Under the pieces are notes generated by a model. That model searched no databases, was not told where the DNA came from, and saw only the letters and a list, made by a program, of their open reading frames with translations. From assembly GCF_002929355.1 (NCBI RefSeq), contig NZ_PJIR01000003.1:124001-188000 (forward strand): 64,000 nt of DNA, in the 5' to 3' direction. How positions within the stretch are numbered: the first letter of the stretch is position 1; every line of letters begins with the position of its first letter. A program made the position numbers and the translations under genes. Origin of the DNA: Arthrobacter sp. B0490 (lineage in GTDB: Bacteria > Actinomycetota > Actinomycetes > Actinomycetales > Micrococcaceae). Shown here piece after piece: positions 35,723 through 44,878 of this stretch.

Positions 35723-36577
35723 ATGTCCTCCCCCGTGTCGTCCCCCGCCTCCGAGCCGTCCCGCAAGCCGCCGCGTCCGCAGGCGGTCCTGACCGTGCTG
35801 GAGACGCAGTGGCTGAGCCCCCATCTGGTGCGGGTCGTGGCGGGCGGCCCGGGATTCGCGGACCTGCAGGACTGCGACGCGACGGACAAGTACGCCAAGC
35901 TGCTCTTCGCAAAGCCGGAACTCGGCCTGGTCCCGCCCTACGACCTCGCAGCCCTGAAGGACGAGCTCCCGGCGGGTGACCGGCCCGTGAAGCGGACCTA
36001 CACCATCCGCTGGCTCGATGCCGCGTCCCGGCGGCTCGCCATCGACTTCGTGGTGCACGGCGACGCCGGCATCGCAGGGCCCTGGGCCGCGGCGGCGGCA
36101 CCCGGTGACGCCCTCGTGCTGATGGGCCCCTCCGGCAAGTGGTCGCCCGACCAGGACGCCGACTGGCACCTCTTCGCCGGCGACGACTCCGCCCTGCCGG
36201 CCATCGCCGCGGGCATCGAGGCACTGCACCCCGCCGCCGTCGGGCATGCCTACCTCGAGGTCGACGGTGCCGCGGAGATCCTGGCCCTGGAGGCGCCTGC
36301 GGGCCTCGAACTGCACTGGCTGCTGCGCGACGGGCAGGCGGCGGGGACGACGACGCTGCTCGCCGACGCCGTCGCGGCCGGACCCTGGCCCGCGGGACGC
36401 GTCGACGCGTTCGTGCACGGCGAACGGGGTGCCATGAAGGCGCTGCGCGACGTCCTGTTCAAGGAGAAGGGACTCGCCCGCTCGCAGGTCTCGCTCTCCG
36501 GCTACTGGGCGTACGGGCGCGAGGAGGACACGTTCCAGGCCGAGAAGCGGGAGCCGATCGGCCAGATCCTCGACTAG
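35723..36577 (+). CDS. Siderophore-interacting protein (ViuB-like flavin reductase)
   Basis: FAD-dependent ferric-siderophore reductase of 284 aa, releasing iron in the cytoplasm. The FAD-binding motif is VKRTYTIRWLD (R-x-Y-T/S pattern). FVVHGDAGIAGPWA follows, and the NAD(P)-binding SIP domain begins at LFAGDDSALPAIAAGIEAL and ends with HGERGAMKALRDVL and SGYWAYGREEDTF. ATG 35723 is chosen; the short in-frame stretch before it overlaps the hutH end. It starts 42 bp after hutH, so read-through from hutH is possible. Iron control is only weakly suggested by an upstream partial box. Confidence 0.92.
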   Translation: MSSPVSSPASEPSRKPPRPQAVLTVLETQWLSPHLVRVVAGGPGFADLQDCDATDKYAKLLFAKPELGLVPPYDLAALKDELPAGDRPVKRTYTIRWLDAASRRLAIDFVVHGDAGIAGPWAAAAAPGDALVLMGPSGKWSPDQDADWHLFAGDDSALPAIAAGIEALHPAAVGHAYLEVDGAAEILALEAPAGLELHWLLRDGQAAGTTTLLADAVAAGPWPAGRVDAFVHGERGAMKALRDVLFKEKGLARSQVSLSGYWAYGREEDTFQAEKREPIGQILD

Positions 36578-36592
36578 CGCGGCCCTCTCGGC

Positions 36593-37795
36593 TCACGTGC
36601 CCCGCGGCGCCGGGACCGGCCGCGGGCGCCGCTTCGGCAGGCGGTCGGCCAGCTCCATGGCCGGTTCGGCGAGCCGTGCGAGCACCGGCCCGAGGACGGC
36701 CATGAGCAGCACGTAGGTGGTGGCGAGGGCCGCGAGGTCCGGGATCACGGCCCCGGAGGTCACGGCGAGGCCCGCGATGACGATGGAGAACTCGCCGCGC
36801 GCCACGAGCGCGGTCCCGGCGCGGGCGCGGCCCATCCGGCCGATCCCCTGGCGGCGGGCGGCCCACCAGCCGGTGGCGATCTTCGTCGCCGACGTCACGA
36901 CCGCCAGCATCAGCGCCACGCCGAGCACGGGCGGGATGGAGGCCGGGTCGGTGTTCAGCCCAAAGACGACGAAGAAGATGGCGGCGAAGAGGTCCCGCAG
37001 GGGTTCCAGGATGCGGGCGGCGTTCTCCGCCGTCGCACCGGAGATGGCGATGCCGAGCAGGAACGCACCGACGGCCGCGGAGACCTGCATGGCCGAGGCT
37101 AGTCCGGCGACGAGGAGCGCCGCCCCGATGAGGGTCAGGAGGAAGACCTCCCGGTCCGTGCTGTCGACGATGGCGGAGACGACGTTCCCCCAGCGCAGGG
37201 CGACGACCAGCACGAGGGTGACCACGAGCAGGGAGATCCCGACCGTGCCGAGCCCGCCGGCGAAGCTCAGCCCGGCGAGGACCGCGGTGAGCACCGGCAG
37301 GTAGACGGCCATCGCGAGGTCCTCGAAGACGAGGATCGCGAGGACCGTGGGGGTCTCCCGGTTGCCGAGCCTGCCGAGATCGGCGATGACCTTCGCGGCG
37401 ATCCCCGAGGACGAGATGTAGGTGACGCCGCCCATGACGAGCGCGGCGACCGGCCCCCACCCGAGGATGACGGCGACGAGGACGCCGGGCGTGAAGTTGA
37501 GGACGAAGTCGACGATCCCTGCGAGCCAGGACTGGCGCAGGCCGGTGACGAGTTCCTTGGCCGTGTACTCGAGGCCGAGCATGAGCAGCAGCAGAACGAT
37601 GCCGATCTCGCTGGCCACCTCGCTGAACTCGATGACGCCCTCGAGCTGGAGGAACCCGCCCTGTCCGAAGAACAGCCCTCCGATGAGGTAGAGCGGGATG
37701 GGCGAGAGCCCGATCCGGCCGGCGAGCCGGCCGAGGATGCCGAGGAAGAGCAGGATGGCGCCGAGTTCGATCAGGGTCAGGGCAGTCGTGTGCAC
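36593..37795 (-). CDS. Cation:proton antiporter, KhtU-like (CPA2)
   Basis: Membrane antiporter of 400 aa with about twelve helices, probably exporting potassium in exchange for protons. Recognisable CPA2 features are GLSPIPLYLIGGLFFGQGG in helices 1-2, EIGIVLLLLMLGLEYTAKEL, and ISSSGIAAKVIADLGRLGN followed by LAILVFEDLAMAVYLP, whose aspartate is the usual ion-binding residue. It stops without a C-terminal TrkA-N domain, as in Bacillus KhtU. GTG 37795 lies 7 bp after the stop of the regulatory subunit gene, so the pair is one operon with the regulator first. Confidence 0.87.
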   Translation of the reverse strand: MHTTALTLIELGAILLFLGILGRLAGRIGLSPIPLYLIGGLFFGQGGFLQLEGVIEFSEVASEIGIVLLLLMLGLEYTAKELVTGLRQSWLAGIVDFVLNFTPGVLVAVILGWGPVAALVMGGVTYISSSGIAAKVIADLGRLGNRETPTVLAILVFEDLAMAVYLPVLTAVLAGLSFAGGLGTVGISLLVVTLVLVVALRWGNVVSAIVDSTDREVFLLTLIGAALLVAGLASAMQVSAAVGAFLLGIAISGATAENAARILEPLRDLFAAIFFVVFGLNTDPASIPPVLGVALMLAVVTSATKIATGWWAARRQGIGRMGRARAGTALVARGEFSIVIAGLAVTSGAVIPDLAALATTYVLLMAVLGPVLARLAEPAMELADRLPKRRPRPVPAPRGT

Positions 37796-37802
37796 AGGCC
37801 GC

Positions 37803-38285
37803 TCAGCCGTTGCGCAGGATGTCCGCCGCGGTGTCGAGGCCCTCGGAGGTACCCACCACCACCAGCAGGTCGCCGGCGGTGAGGGTGAAATCGGGTGTCG
37901 GCGAGGCCTGCACCTGGCCCGAGCGGAGGACGGCCACGAGGGAGGCACCCGAACGCGAACGCATCCGGGTGTCCGCGAGGGGGCGGCCGTCGAAGGGTGA
38001 ACCGCGCTCGATGAGGAACTGCCGCGTGGAGACGCCCGGGAGGTCCCGGTGCTCCTCCGTGAGCTGCGCGACGAGCTGCCGCGAGCCGAGCAGGTTCCCG
38101 ATCGTCGCCGCCTCGTCGGGGGTCAGCGGGATGGAGGCCACACAGGCGTCCGGGTCGCTGGCCTTCGAGATGATGAGGTCGAGATCGCCGTCACGCTGGG
38201 CGACGATCCCCACCCTGCGGCCGGATCCGGTGACGATCTCTCGCCGTACTCCGATGCCGGGCAGGCGCGTTTCGATGACGTTCAT
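37803..38285 (-). CDS. KhtT-like regulatory subunit with TrkA-C domain
   Basis: Cytoplasmic protein of 160 aa. An N-terminal small domain (MNVIETRLPGIGVRREIVTG) resembles KhtT, and residues 80-158 form a TrkA-C/RCK-C ligand domain (GASLVAVLRSGQVQASPTPDFTLTAGDLLVVVG). In Bacillus the KhtT protein gates the KhtU antiporter in response to cyclic di-AMP and pH; the same role is inferred here from the adjacent antiporter gene. ATG 38285 sits six bases after TAGGAT with no Shine-Dalgarno, so the message is probably leaderless. Confidence 0.87.
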   Translation of the reverse strand: MNVIETRLPGIGVRREIVTGSGRRVGIVAQRDGDLDLIISKASDPDACVASIPLTPDEAATIGNLLGSRQLVAQLTEEHRDLPGVSTRQFLIERGSPFDGRPLADTRMRSRSGASLVAVLRSGQVQASPTPDFTLTAGDLLVVVGTSEGLDTAADILRNG

Positions 38286-38291
38286 GCGCCC

Positions 38292-38297
38292 ATCCTA
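38292..38297 (-). promoter_or_regulatory. Candidate -10 for leaderless khtTU-like mRNA
   Basis: TAGGAT on the minus strand with six bases to ATG 38285. Confidence 0.5.
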
Positions 38298-38309
38298 GTC
38301 CCGCTGCGA

Positions 38310-39284
38310 CTACTCGTTGCCGGGTACGGCCCGCGTGGGGCTCCCGTTCGCTGAGGGCGTCGCGGCGGCCTCCGGGACGAACAGATCCGGCTCGAGGTAG
38401 ATGGCCGTGGCGATCGGTACGGCGGCCCGGATCCGCTGCTCGGCGCCGTTGATGTCCTCGGCGACCTGGGCCCCGCTGTCCCGGCTCCCGACCGAGATCT
38501 TGGCTGCGACGAGGAGCTCGTCCGGCCCGAGGTGCAGTGTCTTGAGGTGGATGATGCGGGTGGAGCCGTCGCCGCTGATGGCCGCCTCGATCTTCGCGAC
38601 ATCCGCGGCGGTCGCTGATTCACCGAGGAGCAGGCTCTTGGTCTCGACGGCGAGGATGGCCGCGATGGCCACGAGGAGCAGGCCGATCATCGCGGTGCCC
38701 GCGGCGTCCCACAGGCCGTTGTCGGTGAGCAGCGTCATGGAGACGCCGAACAGCGCGAACAGGAGGCCGATGAGGGCGCCGAGGTCCTCGAGGAGGATCA
38801 CCGGCAGCTCGGGCGATTTCGCGGTGCGGACGAAGCGCACCCAGCCCATGCCGCCGCGCACGTGGTTGGACTCCTTGATGGCCGTCCGGAACGAGAACGA
38901 CTCGGCCACGATCGCGCCGAGCAGGACCGCGAGCGGCACCCACCAGAAGGGGCCCTCGATCGGGTGCGGGTCCTGGTACTTGTGGTACGCCTCGTAGAGC
39001 GCGAAGAGTCCGCCGACGCTGAACAGGACGATGGAGACGATGAAGGCGTAGATGTAGCGCTCGCGCCCGTAGCCGAAGGGGTGGTCCGGGCTCGCCTGGC
39101 GCTTGGCCCGCTTGCCGCCGACGAGCAGGAGGACCTGGTTGCCCGAATCCGCGACGGAGTGGATGCCCTCGGCCAGCATCGACGAGGAACGGGTGAGCGC
39201 GAAGGCCACGAACTTGAGCGCGGCGATCGTGAGGTTCGCGGCGAGTGCCGCGACGATCGCCTTGTTGCCTCCACTTGCTGACAT
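38310..39284 (-). CDS. Cation diffusion facilitator (ZnT9-like branch)
   Basis: Divalent metal:proton antiporter of 324 aa with six helices. Helix 2 carries the metal-site motif EGIHSVADSGNQ, and the conserved loop DHPFGYGRERYIYAF follows. In helix 5 the usual HxxxD is replaced by LLEDLGALIGLL, as in the SLC30A9-type branch. The C-terminal cytoplasmic domain covers residues 210-305. Zinc, iron or manganese are possible substrates. ATG 39284 is preceded by GGAACGGAA. The gene ends 25 bp before the khtTU-like operon, which has its own -10 box. Confidence 0.88.
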   Translation of the reverse strand: MSASGGNKAIVAALAANLTIAALKFVAFALTRSSSMLAEGIHSVADSGNQVLLLVGGKRAKRQASPDHPFGYGRERYIYAFIVSIVLFSVGGLFALYEAYHKYQDPHPIEGPFWWVPLAVLLGAIVAESFSFRTAIKESNHVRGGMGWVRFVRTAKSPELPVILLEDLGALIGLLFALFGVSMTLLTDNGLWDAAGTAMIGLLLVAIAAILAVETKSLLLGESATAADVAKIEAAISGDGSTRIIHLKTLHLGPDELLVAAKISVGSRDSGAQVAEDINGAEQRIRAAVPIATAIYLEPDLFVPEAAATPSANGSPTRAVPGNE

Positions 39285-39467
39285 GATGCGTTCCGTTCCG
39301 AGTGTCCGCCGCTGCGGCGGGTGTTCCGACGATGACCAGGCGCGCCGCGGGTACGTAGCGCCGCGTCCTCCAGCCCCTACTCTACGGAAACCTCGCTCGG
39401 CCGGCCGGGGCGGTGTGCGGCGCGATCACCCGTTGCGGGCGGGCCGACATCCGGTCTCCCGCTCGGC

Positions 39468-40565
39468 TCACGCGGGCCTGAGGGCCGCTGCGGCCGCGAC
39501 GACCTGGCCCGGGTCGGCGCCGACATCGGCAGGGTCCGCTCCCGTGAGCAGCACCGCCGCGAGTTCCGCGAGACCCGATGACGTCTGGAAGCCGTAGCCC
39601 CCCTGCCCGGCGAGCCAGAAGAAGCCGGGGTGGGCGGCGTCGAAGCCGACCACGGGCAGGCCGGACTCCCGCTGCGTCCGCAGGCCCGTCCAGGACCGCT
39701 GGACCGATGTGATGCCGAGGGTGGTGACCGTGGCCAGGTGTTCCAGGAGCCGCTCGACGTCGCCCGGGTGGGGCTGCGCGTCGCCGGGCTCGGCCGGCTC
39801 GGCCTCGCTCGGTGAGACGAGGACCCCCTGGGCGTCCGGGCGGTAGTAGAACGAGTCGTCCGCGGCGGCGACCATCGGCGTCCCGACGGGCGGCGCGTTG
39901 GTCGCCGAGACGATCGCCGCCGTCCGGCGCAGCGGCACGAGTCCCTGCGGCGCGACCCCGCAGAGCGCGGCGACGCCGTCGGCCCAGGCGCCTGCAGCGT
40001 CGACCACGACCTCCGCACTGATGCTGCGGTAGCCGGCCCGGACGCTCCATCCGGCGCCGTCGTACCGGGCGGAGGTGACGGGCGCGCCCGTGAGGACGAG
40101 GACGCCGTCGTCGCCCGCGCTACGCCGGTGGTACTCGAGGAGGAGATCGGTGTCGGTGCCGACGCAGCCGGTGTCGAGGGCGGCCGCCTCGAAGGCGTCC
40201 GGGCGCAGCTGCGGGCACAGCTCGAGGGCCTCGGCGTGGGTCACGGGACGCATCGCCGCACTGGCCTTCGCGGCGACGTCGGCCTCGGACCCGATGAGCA
40301 GGAAGGACCGCGGCACGGTGAGCGGCAGCCCGGTGGAGGACTGCACGCCGGACAGCACGTCGAGCGTGCGGCGGGTGAGGTCCCGCAGCGGCTCGGGACC
40401 GTAGCTGGGGATGAGCTGCCGGGCGGAGCGCGACGACGTGTGGTACCCGAGGGTCGGCTCCGCCTCGACGAGGACGACGCTCGAGAACGGGGCGAGCGCG
40501 GATGCCAGGGAGAGGCCGGCGATCCCTCCGCCGATGATGAGGACGTCGCACTCGAGGGAGGTCAT
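39468..40565 (-). CDS. FAD-dependent amino acid oxidase/dehydrogenase (DAO family)
   Basis: Flavoprotein of 365 aa in the DAO family (D-amino acid, glycine or sarcosine oxidases and related dehydrogenases). The FAD dinucleotide motif is VLIIGGGIAGLSLASALA, with E34-type ribose contact in VLVEAEPTLGYHTSSRSARQ. The second FAD contact is VVVDAAGAWADGVAAL, and the C-terminal GLRTQRESGLPVVGFD and WLAGQGGYGFQTSSGLAEL are typical. The substrate is unknown. ATG 40565 lies six bases after TAGGAT, suggesting a leaderless transcript. Divergent from the MDR oxidoreductase. Confidence 0.88.
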   Translation of the reverse strand: MTSLECDVLIIGGGIAGLSLASALAPFSSVVLVEAEPTLGYHTSSRSARQLIPSYGPEPLRDLTRRTLDVLSGVQSSTGLPLTVPRSFLLIGSEADVAAKASAAMRPVTHAEALELCPQLRPDAFEAAALDTGCVGTDTDLLLEYHRRSAGDDGVLVLTGAPVTSARYDGAGWSVRAGYRSISAEVVVDAAGAWADGVAALCGVAPQGLVPLRRTAAIVSATNAPPVGTPMVAAADDSFYYRPDAQGVLVSPSEAEPAEPGDAQPHPGDVERLLEHLATVTTLGITSVQRSWTGLRTQRESGLPVVGFDAAHPGFFWLAGQGGYGFQTSSGLAELAAVLLTGADPADVGADPGQVVAAAAALRPA

Positions 40566-40571
40566 CCCGTC

Positions 40572-40577
40572 ATCCTA
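40572..40577 (-). promoter_or_regulatory. Candidate -10 for leaderless DAO-family mRNA
   Basis: TAGGAT on the minus strand with six bases to ATG 40565, identical in sequence and spacing to the khtTU-like promoter. Confidence 0.5.
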
Positions 40578-40682
40578 GGGCGGACCTCCCCCATCCGGAT
40601 GCGTCCGGCGTGCTCTCCCTGTCGGTCGGGCGGATCCCGGGCCCGGGGAATACCGTCCGGGCATCGGCAGTTCCGGCTAGTC

Positions 40683-41705
40683 GTGAAAGCAATCATCTAC
40701 TCCTCCACCGGCCCCTCCTCTGTTCTCTCTCTCGTCGACCGCGACGTCGCGACGCCCGGTCCGGGCGAAGTGCGAGTCCGCATCGTCAACTCCGGCGTGA
40801 ACCCCACGGATTGGAAGGCCCGCGCCGACGGCGACATCCCGTTCCCCGAGGTGGTCCCCAACCAGGACGGTGCCGGGGTCGTCGACGCGGTCGGCGACGG
40901 CGTCACCGAGCCGCAGGTGGGCGACCGGGTGTGGATCTACCTGGCTGCTCACGGCCGCCCGACGGGGACCGCCCAGGAGTTCACCGTGATTCCCGCCGAA
41001 CGGGCTGTCCGACTGCCGGACGGCGTCGATCTCGATGTGGCAGCCAGCCTGGGTGTACCAGCGATGACGGCGCACCGTGCCCTGACCGTCCACGAGGACG
41101 GGCCGTCGCGGCTCGCTCCCGGCGCCCTCGAGGGACGCACGGTTCTCGTCCAGGGCGGCGCCGGAGCCGTCGGCCACGCGGCGATCCAGCTCGCCGCCTG
41201 GGCAGGCGCAACCGTCATCGCAACGGTCAGCAGCGACGCGAAGGCCGAGCTCAGTCTCGCCGCGGGGGCCCACCACGTTCTCCGCTACCCCGACGATTCC
41301 CTCGCCCGGCGCATCCGCGAGGCGGCTCCAGGCGGCGCCGACCATGTCGTGGAGGTGTCCCCCGGGCAGAACGCGGCGCTCGACGTCGAAGTGATCGCCA
41401 ACCATGGCTCCATCGCGTACTACGCGAACAACAAGGGTGACGACTTCACCGCCCCCGTGGTCGCGAGTTTCGCGAAGAACGTCCGCTGGCAGGGCCTGCT
41501 GCTCTACACGGTGGGTCAGGACGCGCTCGTCGCTGCGGCGGAGGACATCACGGCGGCGCTGCGCAGCGGGGCATTACCGGTCGGGGAGTCCGCCGGACTC
41601 CCCCTCTCCTGGTTTCCGCTCGAGGAGACCGTCGCCGCTCACGACGCCGTCGAGAACGGTGTGACCGGCAAGGTCATCATTCGCGTCTCCGACGAGAACT
41701 CCTGA
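40683..41705 (+). CDS. NADPH:quinone reductase-like MDR oxidoreductase
   Basis: Zinc-independent medium-chain reductase of 340 aa. The GroES-like half contains VNSGVNPTDWKARADGD and PNQDGAGVVDAVGDGV. The nucleotide-binding half starts at VLVQGGAGAVGHAAIQLA, a G-x-G-x-x-G/A NADPH motif, and no structural zinc cysteines are present. It probably reduces quinones or enones. GTG 40683 is the start (MKAIIYSSTGPSSVL); the frame upstream is a shadow of the divergent flavin oxidase gene. It is followed 34 bp later by the YchJ-like gene in the same direction. Confidence 0.88.
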   Translation: MKAIIYSSTGPSSVLSLVDRDVATPGPGEVRVRIVNSGVNPTDWKARADGDIPFPEVVPNQDGAGVVDAVGDGVTEPQVGDRVWIYLAAHGRPTGTAQEFTVIPAERAVRLPDGVDLDVAASLGVPAMTAHRALTVHEDGPSRLAPGALEGRTVLVQGGAGAVGHAAIQLAAWAGATVIATVSSDAKAELSLAAGAHHVLRYPDDSLARRIREAAPGGADHVVEVSPGQNAALDVEVIANHGSIAYYANNKGDDFTAPVVASFAKNVRWQGLLLYTVGQDALVAAAEDITAALRSGALPVGESAGLPLSWFPLEETVAAHDAVENGVTGKVIIRVSDENS

Positions 41706-41739
41706 GTGATCGACCATCCCCGGTCAGGAAGGGTGCCGC

Positions 41740-42123
41740 ATGACCCTTGAGGACTGCCCCTGCGGGACCGGTCTGCCGTACGAGGAATGCTGCGGGCCGC
41801 TCCACCGGGGAGGGGCGCCTTCGACGGCGCTCGCACTGATGCGCTCACGGTTCTCGGCCTTCGCTCTCGGGCTCGAGCGGTACCTGCTCGACTCGTGGGA
41901 CCCGTCGACACGTCCGGATACCGTCGATCTCGACGGGGACGTCGAATGGCGGCGCCTGCAGATCGTCGACACGGCCCTCGGCGGCGACTCCGACGACGCC
42001 GGCGTGGTGGAGTACCGAGCGTCGTTCCGGGAAGCCGGGCGGTCGGGACTGCTGCATGAGCGCAGCCGATTCGTTCGGGTGGAAGGGCGCTGGAAGTATG
42101 TCGACGGCGACGTGAGCCCTTAG
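41740..42123 (+). CDS. YchJ-family (UPF0225) protein with SEC-C motif
   Basis: Protein of 127 aa. An N-terminal SEC-C zinc motif is CPCGTGLPYEECCGPLH. The remainder is the NTF2-like YchJ domain (ALMRSRFSAFALGLERYLLDSW, then ASFREAGRSGLLHERSRFVRV, and WKYVDGDV at the end). E. coli YchJ carries a second SEC-C motif at the C-terminus; this protein lacks it, as many actinobacterial members do. The function is unknown, possibly binding of SecB-like partners or stress related. ATG 41740 has AGGAAGG upstream. Confidence 0.87.
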   Translation: MTLEDCPCGTGLPYEECCGPLHRGGAPSTALALMRSRFSAFALGLERYLLDSWDPSTRPDTVDLDGDVEWRRLQIVDTALGGDSDDAGVVEYRASFREAGRSGLLHERSRFVRVEGRWKYVDGDVSP

Positions 42124-42154
42124 GACCCGCAGCCACTCGCGAGGTGGTACCGGA

Positions 42155-43423
42155 TCACGCGCCGCCCACATGCGCACCGGGCGAACCGGCGTCGGAAGCA
42201 GGTTCACCGCCGTCGGCCCCCGATCCCCCCGCACCCACCTCGGCCCGGGCGGCGACGAACGCCCGGACGCACGCCTCGACGTCGTCGCCCGTGTGCGCGG
42301 CCGAGAGTTGGACGCGGATGCGGGCCGCGCCCTTCGGGACCACCGGGTAGCTGAAGGCGGTGACGAAGACACCGTGGGCGAGCATCGCGTCGGCGGTGCG
42401 TGCGGCGAGCACGGCGTCCCCGAACATGACCGGGATGATCGCGTGCTCGCCCTCGAGCAGCTCGAAGCCCTCCTCCGTCATGCGCCGGCGGAACAGCGCG
42501 GCGTTACGAGCGAGGGTCTCGCGGAGTTCGGCGCTGGTCTCGACGAGGTCGAGCGCCGTCAGGGTCGCGGCGACGATCGACGGGGCGAGCGAGTTCGAGA
42601 ACAGGTAGGGCCGTGCCTTCTGGCGCAGCAGGGCGACGATCTCCGCGCGGGCGGCGACGTACCCGCCGGACGCACCGCCGAGGGCCTTGCCGAAGGTGCC
42701 GGTGAAGATGTCCACGCGGTCCGCGACGCCGGCGTGCTCGGGCGTCCCGGCACCGGTGGCGCCCATGAAGCCGACGGCGTGGGAGTCGTCGACCATGACC
42801 ATCGCGTCGTAGCGCTCGGCGAGATCGCAGATGGCCTCGAGCGGGGCGAGGTAGCCGTCCATGGAGAACACGCCGTCGGTGACGACCAGGCGGCGCCGCG
42901 CACCCGAGGCCTCCTGCAGCTTCGCCTCGAGGTCCGCCATGTCCCGGTTGGCGTAGCGGAAGCGCCGGGCCTTGGAGAGGCGGATGCCGTCGATGATCGA
43001 CGCGTGGTTCAGCGCGTCGGAGATCACGGCGTCCTCCGCACCGAGGAGCGATTCGAAGACTCCGCCGTTCGCGTCGAAGCAGGAGGAGAAGAGGATGGTG
43101 TCCTCGGTGCCGAGGAACTGCGAGACGCGCCGCTCGAGGTCCAGGTGCAGGTCCTGGGTGCCGCAGATGAAGCGCACCGAGGCCATGCCGAACCCGCGTT
43201 CGTCGAGCGCCGTCTTCGCGGCCGCGATGAGGTCGGGGTGGTCGGCGAGGCCGAGGTAGTTGTTGGCGCAGAAGTTCAGCACCCGCGCGTCGTCGGCGCC
43301 GAGGGCGCCCGCCGTGATGGAGCTGGACTGCGGCGACGAGATGCGTCGCTCGTGCTTGAAGAGGCCTGCGCTGCGGATGTCGTCGAGTTCACCGGCGAGC
43401 TGGTCGCGGACTGCTGAGTACAT
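42155..43423 (-). CDS. kbl: Glycine C-acetyltransferase (2-amino-3-ketobutyrate CoA ligase)
   Basis: PLP enzyme of 422 aa that splits 2-amino-3-oxobutyrate with CoA into glycine and acetyl-CoA. The PLP lysine is in [16 protein letters not shown]. Other landmarks are [43 protein letters not shown], and [17 protein letters not shown] Gly/Ala-rich tail of about 25 residues extends past the usual end. ATG 43423 has GGAA five bases upstream and follows tdh by 14 bp, so the pair forms the threonine dehydrogenase pathway. Confidence 0.95.
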   Translation of the reverse strand: MYSAVRDQLAGELDDIRSAGLFKHERRISSPQSSSITAGALGADDARVLNFCANNYLGLADHPDLIAAAKTALDERGFGMASVRFICGTQDLHLDLERRVSQFLGTEDTILFSSCFDANGGVFESLLGAEDAVISDALNHASIIDGIRLSKARRFRYANRDMADLEAKLQEASGARRRLVVTDGVFSMDGYLAPLEAICDLAERYDAMVMVDDSHAVGFMGATGAGTPEHAGVADRVDIFTGTFGKALGGASGGYVAARAEIVALLRQKARPYLFSNSLAPSIVAATLTALDLVETSAELRETLARNAALFRRRMTEEGFELLEGEHAIIPVMFGDAVLAARTADAMLAHGVFVTAFSYPVVPKGAARIRVQLSAAHTGDDVEACVRAFVAARAEVGAGGSGADGGEPASDAGSPGAHVGGA

Positions 43424-43437
43424 GGTGTTCCTGCTTC

Positions 43438-44481
43438 CTAGAAGGTGGTCCAGTCGAGGACCACTTTGCCGCTGGCGCCGTCGCGCGCCGTCCGAAAGCC
43501 CTCCTGCCACCGGCCCGCCGGGAGGCAGTCGGTGACCACGGACGCGACCGCCTCGCGCAGCGTCCGGTTGGACTGCAGCATGGCGCTCATCGCGTACCAG
43601 GTCTCGAACATCTCGCGTCCGTAGATGCCCTTGAGGGTGAGCATATGCGTGACGACCTTGGCCCAGTCGATGGAGATGGGACCGGAGGGCAGCCCGAGCA
43701 TGGCGATCTTGCCGCCGTGGTTCATGTTGTCGATCATCTCGGGGAGGGCGGTCGCGTGGCCGGACATCTCCATGCCGATGTCGAAGCCCTCCTTCATGCC
43801 GAGTTCGCGCTGTGCGTCCGCGACGCGCGTGCGGCTGACGTCGACGGCGATGTCGGCACCGACGCCGCGGGCGAGCTCGAGGCGGGGGGCGGAGACGTCG
43901 GTGATCGCGATCTTCCGGGCCCCCGCGTGGCGGGCGACGGCGACGGCCATGAGTCCGATCGGTCCGGCCCCCGTGATGAGCACGTCCTCGCCGACGAGCG
44001 GGAAGCTGAGCGCGGTGTGGACGGCGTTGCCGAAGGGGTCGAAGACGGCGCCGAGCTCGGGGGTGATGGTGGCGTCGTGCACCCACACGTTGGTCTCGGG
44101 GACGACGACGAACTCGGCGAACGCGCCGTCGCGCTGCACCCCGACGCTCGAGGTGTGGATGCACATCTGGCGGCGGCCGGCCCGGCAGTTGCGGCAGATG
44201 CCGCACACGATGTGGCCCTCACCGGACACGCGGTCGCCTACGCGGACATCGCGGACGCCGTCGCCGAGGGAGACGACCTCCCCGTAGAACTCGTGGCCGG
44301 GGATGAGCGGTGCGGAGATCATGCCCTGCGCCCAGGGGTCCCAGCTCTCGATGTGGAGGTCCGTGCCGCAGATGCCGGTGGTGATCACCCGGATCTTGAC
44401 CTCGCCCCACCCTGCGTCGGGTTCGGGCCGGTCCACGAGTTCGAAGCCGGGGTGCGCCCCGGATTTGTACAGCGCCTTCAC
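43438..44481 (-). CDS. tdh: L-threonine 3-dehydrogenase
   Basis: Zinc MDR dehydrogenase of 347 aa oxidising threonine to 2-amino-3-oxobutyrate with NAD. Catalytic zinc ligands are in [12 protein letters not shown] and [10 protein letters not shown]; the structural zinc site is [15 protein letters not shown]. The nucleotide motif is [15 protein letters not shown], and the Tdh-specific region [14 protein letters not shown] is present. GTG 44481 is the start with GGAAGG farther upstream. It precedes kbl by 14 bp. The 5' side is a repeat-rich intergenic region with a small palindrome (44552-44567) that might be an operator. Confidence 0.95.
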   Translation of the reverse strand: MKALYKSGAHPGFELVDRPEPDAGWGEVKIRVITTGICGTDLHIESWDPWAQGMISAPLIPGHEFYGEVVSLGDGVRDVRVGDRVSGEGHIVCGICRNCRAGRRQMCIHTSSVGVQRDGAFAEFVVVPETNVWVHDATITPELGAVFDPFGNAVHTALSFPLVGEDVLITGAGPIGLMAVAVARHAGARKIAITDVSAPRLELARGVGADIAVDVSRTRVADAQRELGMKEGFDIGMEMSGHATALPEMIDNMNHGGKIAMLGLPSGPISIDWAKVVTHMLTLKGIYGREMFETWYAMSAMLQSNRTLREAVASVVTDCLPAGRWQEGFRTARDGASGKVVLDWTTF

Positions 44482-44583
44482 TGAACGGTTCCTTCCAGGC
44501 CGCCCGGATCCTCCAGCGGGATGGGCTGGGCCTGGGCGGTACGAGTGCCGGGCGGGATATTGCCCGCGGCAACACTATCAGCG

Positions 44584-44848
44584 GCCGGGCTCGGGTACGC
44601 CGCCGCTTCGGGTCTGCCGCCGCTTCGGGTCTGCCGCCGCGCCGGGTGCCCATCCCCGGGGGAACGCCGCCCCGCACCTGGACAGCCGCGCCGGGTGCCC
44701 AGACCCGGGGGAACGCCGCCCCGCACCTGGACAGCCGTGCCGGGTACACGGATGGGTGGCTGCGACCGGGCGGACGCCACCCCTAGACCCGTGGCACAGG
44801 CCCATCCCCGGGGGAACGCCGCCCCGCACCTGGACAGCCGCACCGGGT
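44584..44848. repeat. GC-rich intergenic repeat cluster A
   Basis: Gene-free stretch of about 400 bp. A unit of 49 bp occurs at 44648-44696 and 44697-44745 in direct tandem and again at 44800-44848. Its conserved parts are CCCGGGGGAACGCCGCC, then CGCACCTGGACAGCCG, then CCGGGT. Upstream, GCCGCCGCTTCGGGTCT is repeated twice (from about 44600). The units share the boxes GGGAACGCCGCC and GCCGCGCCGGGTGC with cluster B on the other side of the phosphotransferase gene. No coding potential is convincing. Confidence 0.75.
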
Positions 44849-44878
44849 GGCCCGGAGGGAGGAACGAGGATGGTGGAG

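Noticed and set aside
44482..44583. Glycine or threonine riboswitch before tdh-kbl
   Set aside because: No glycine-aptamer core or T-box specifier/antiterminator sequence is readable; only a small palindrome and repeats are present.
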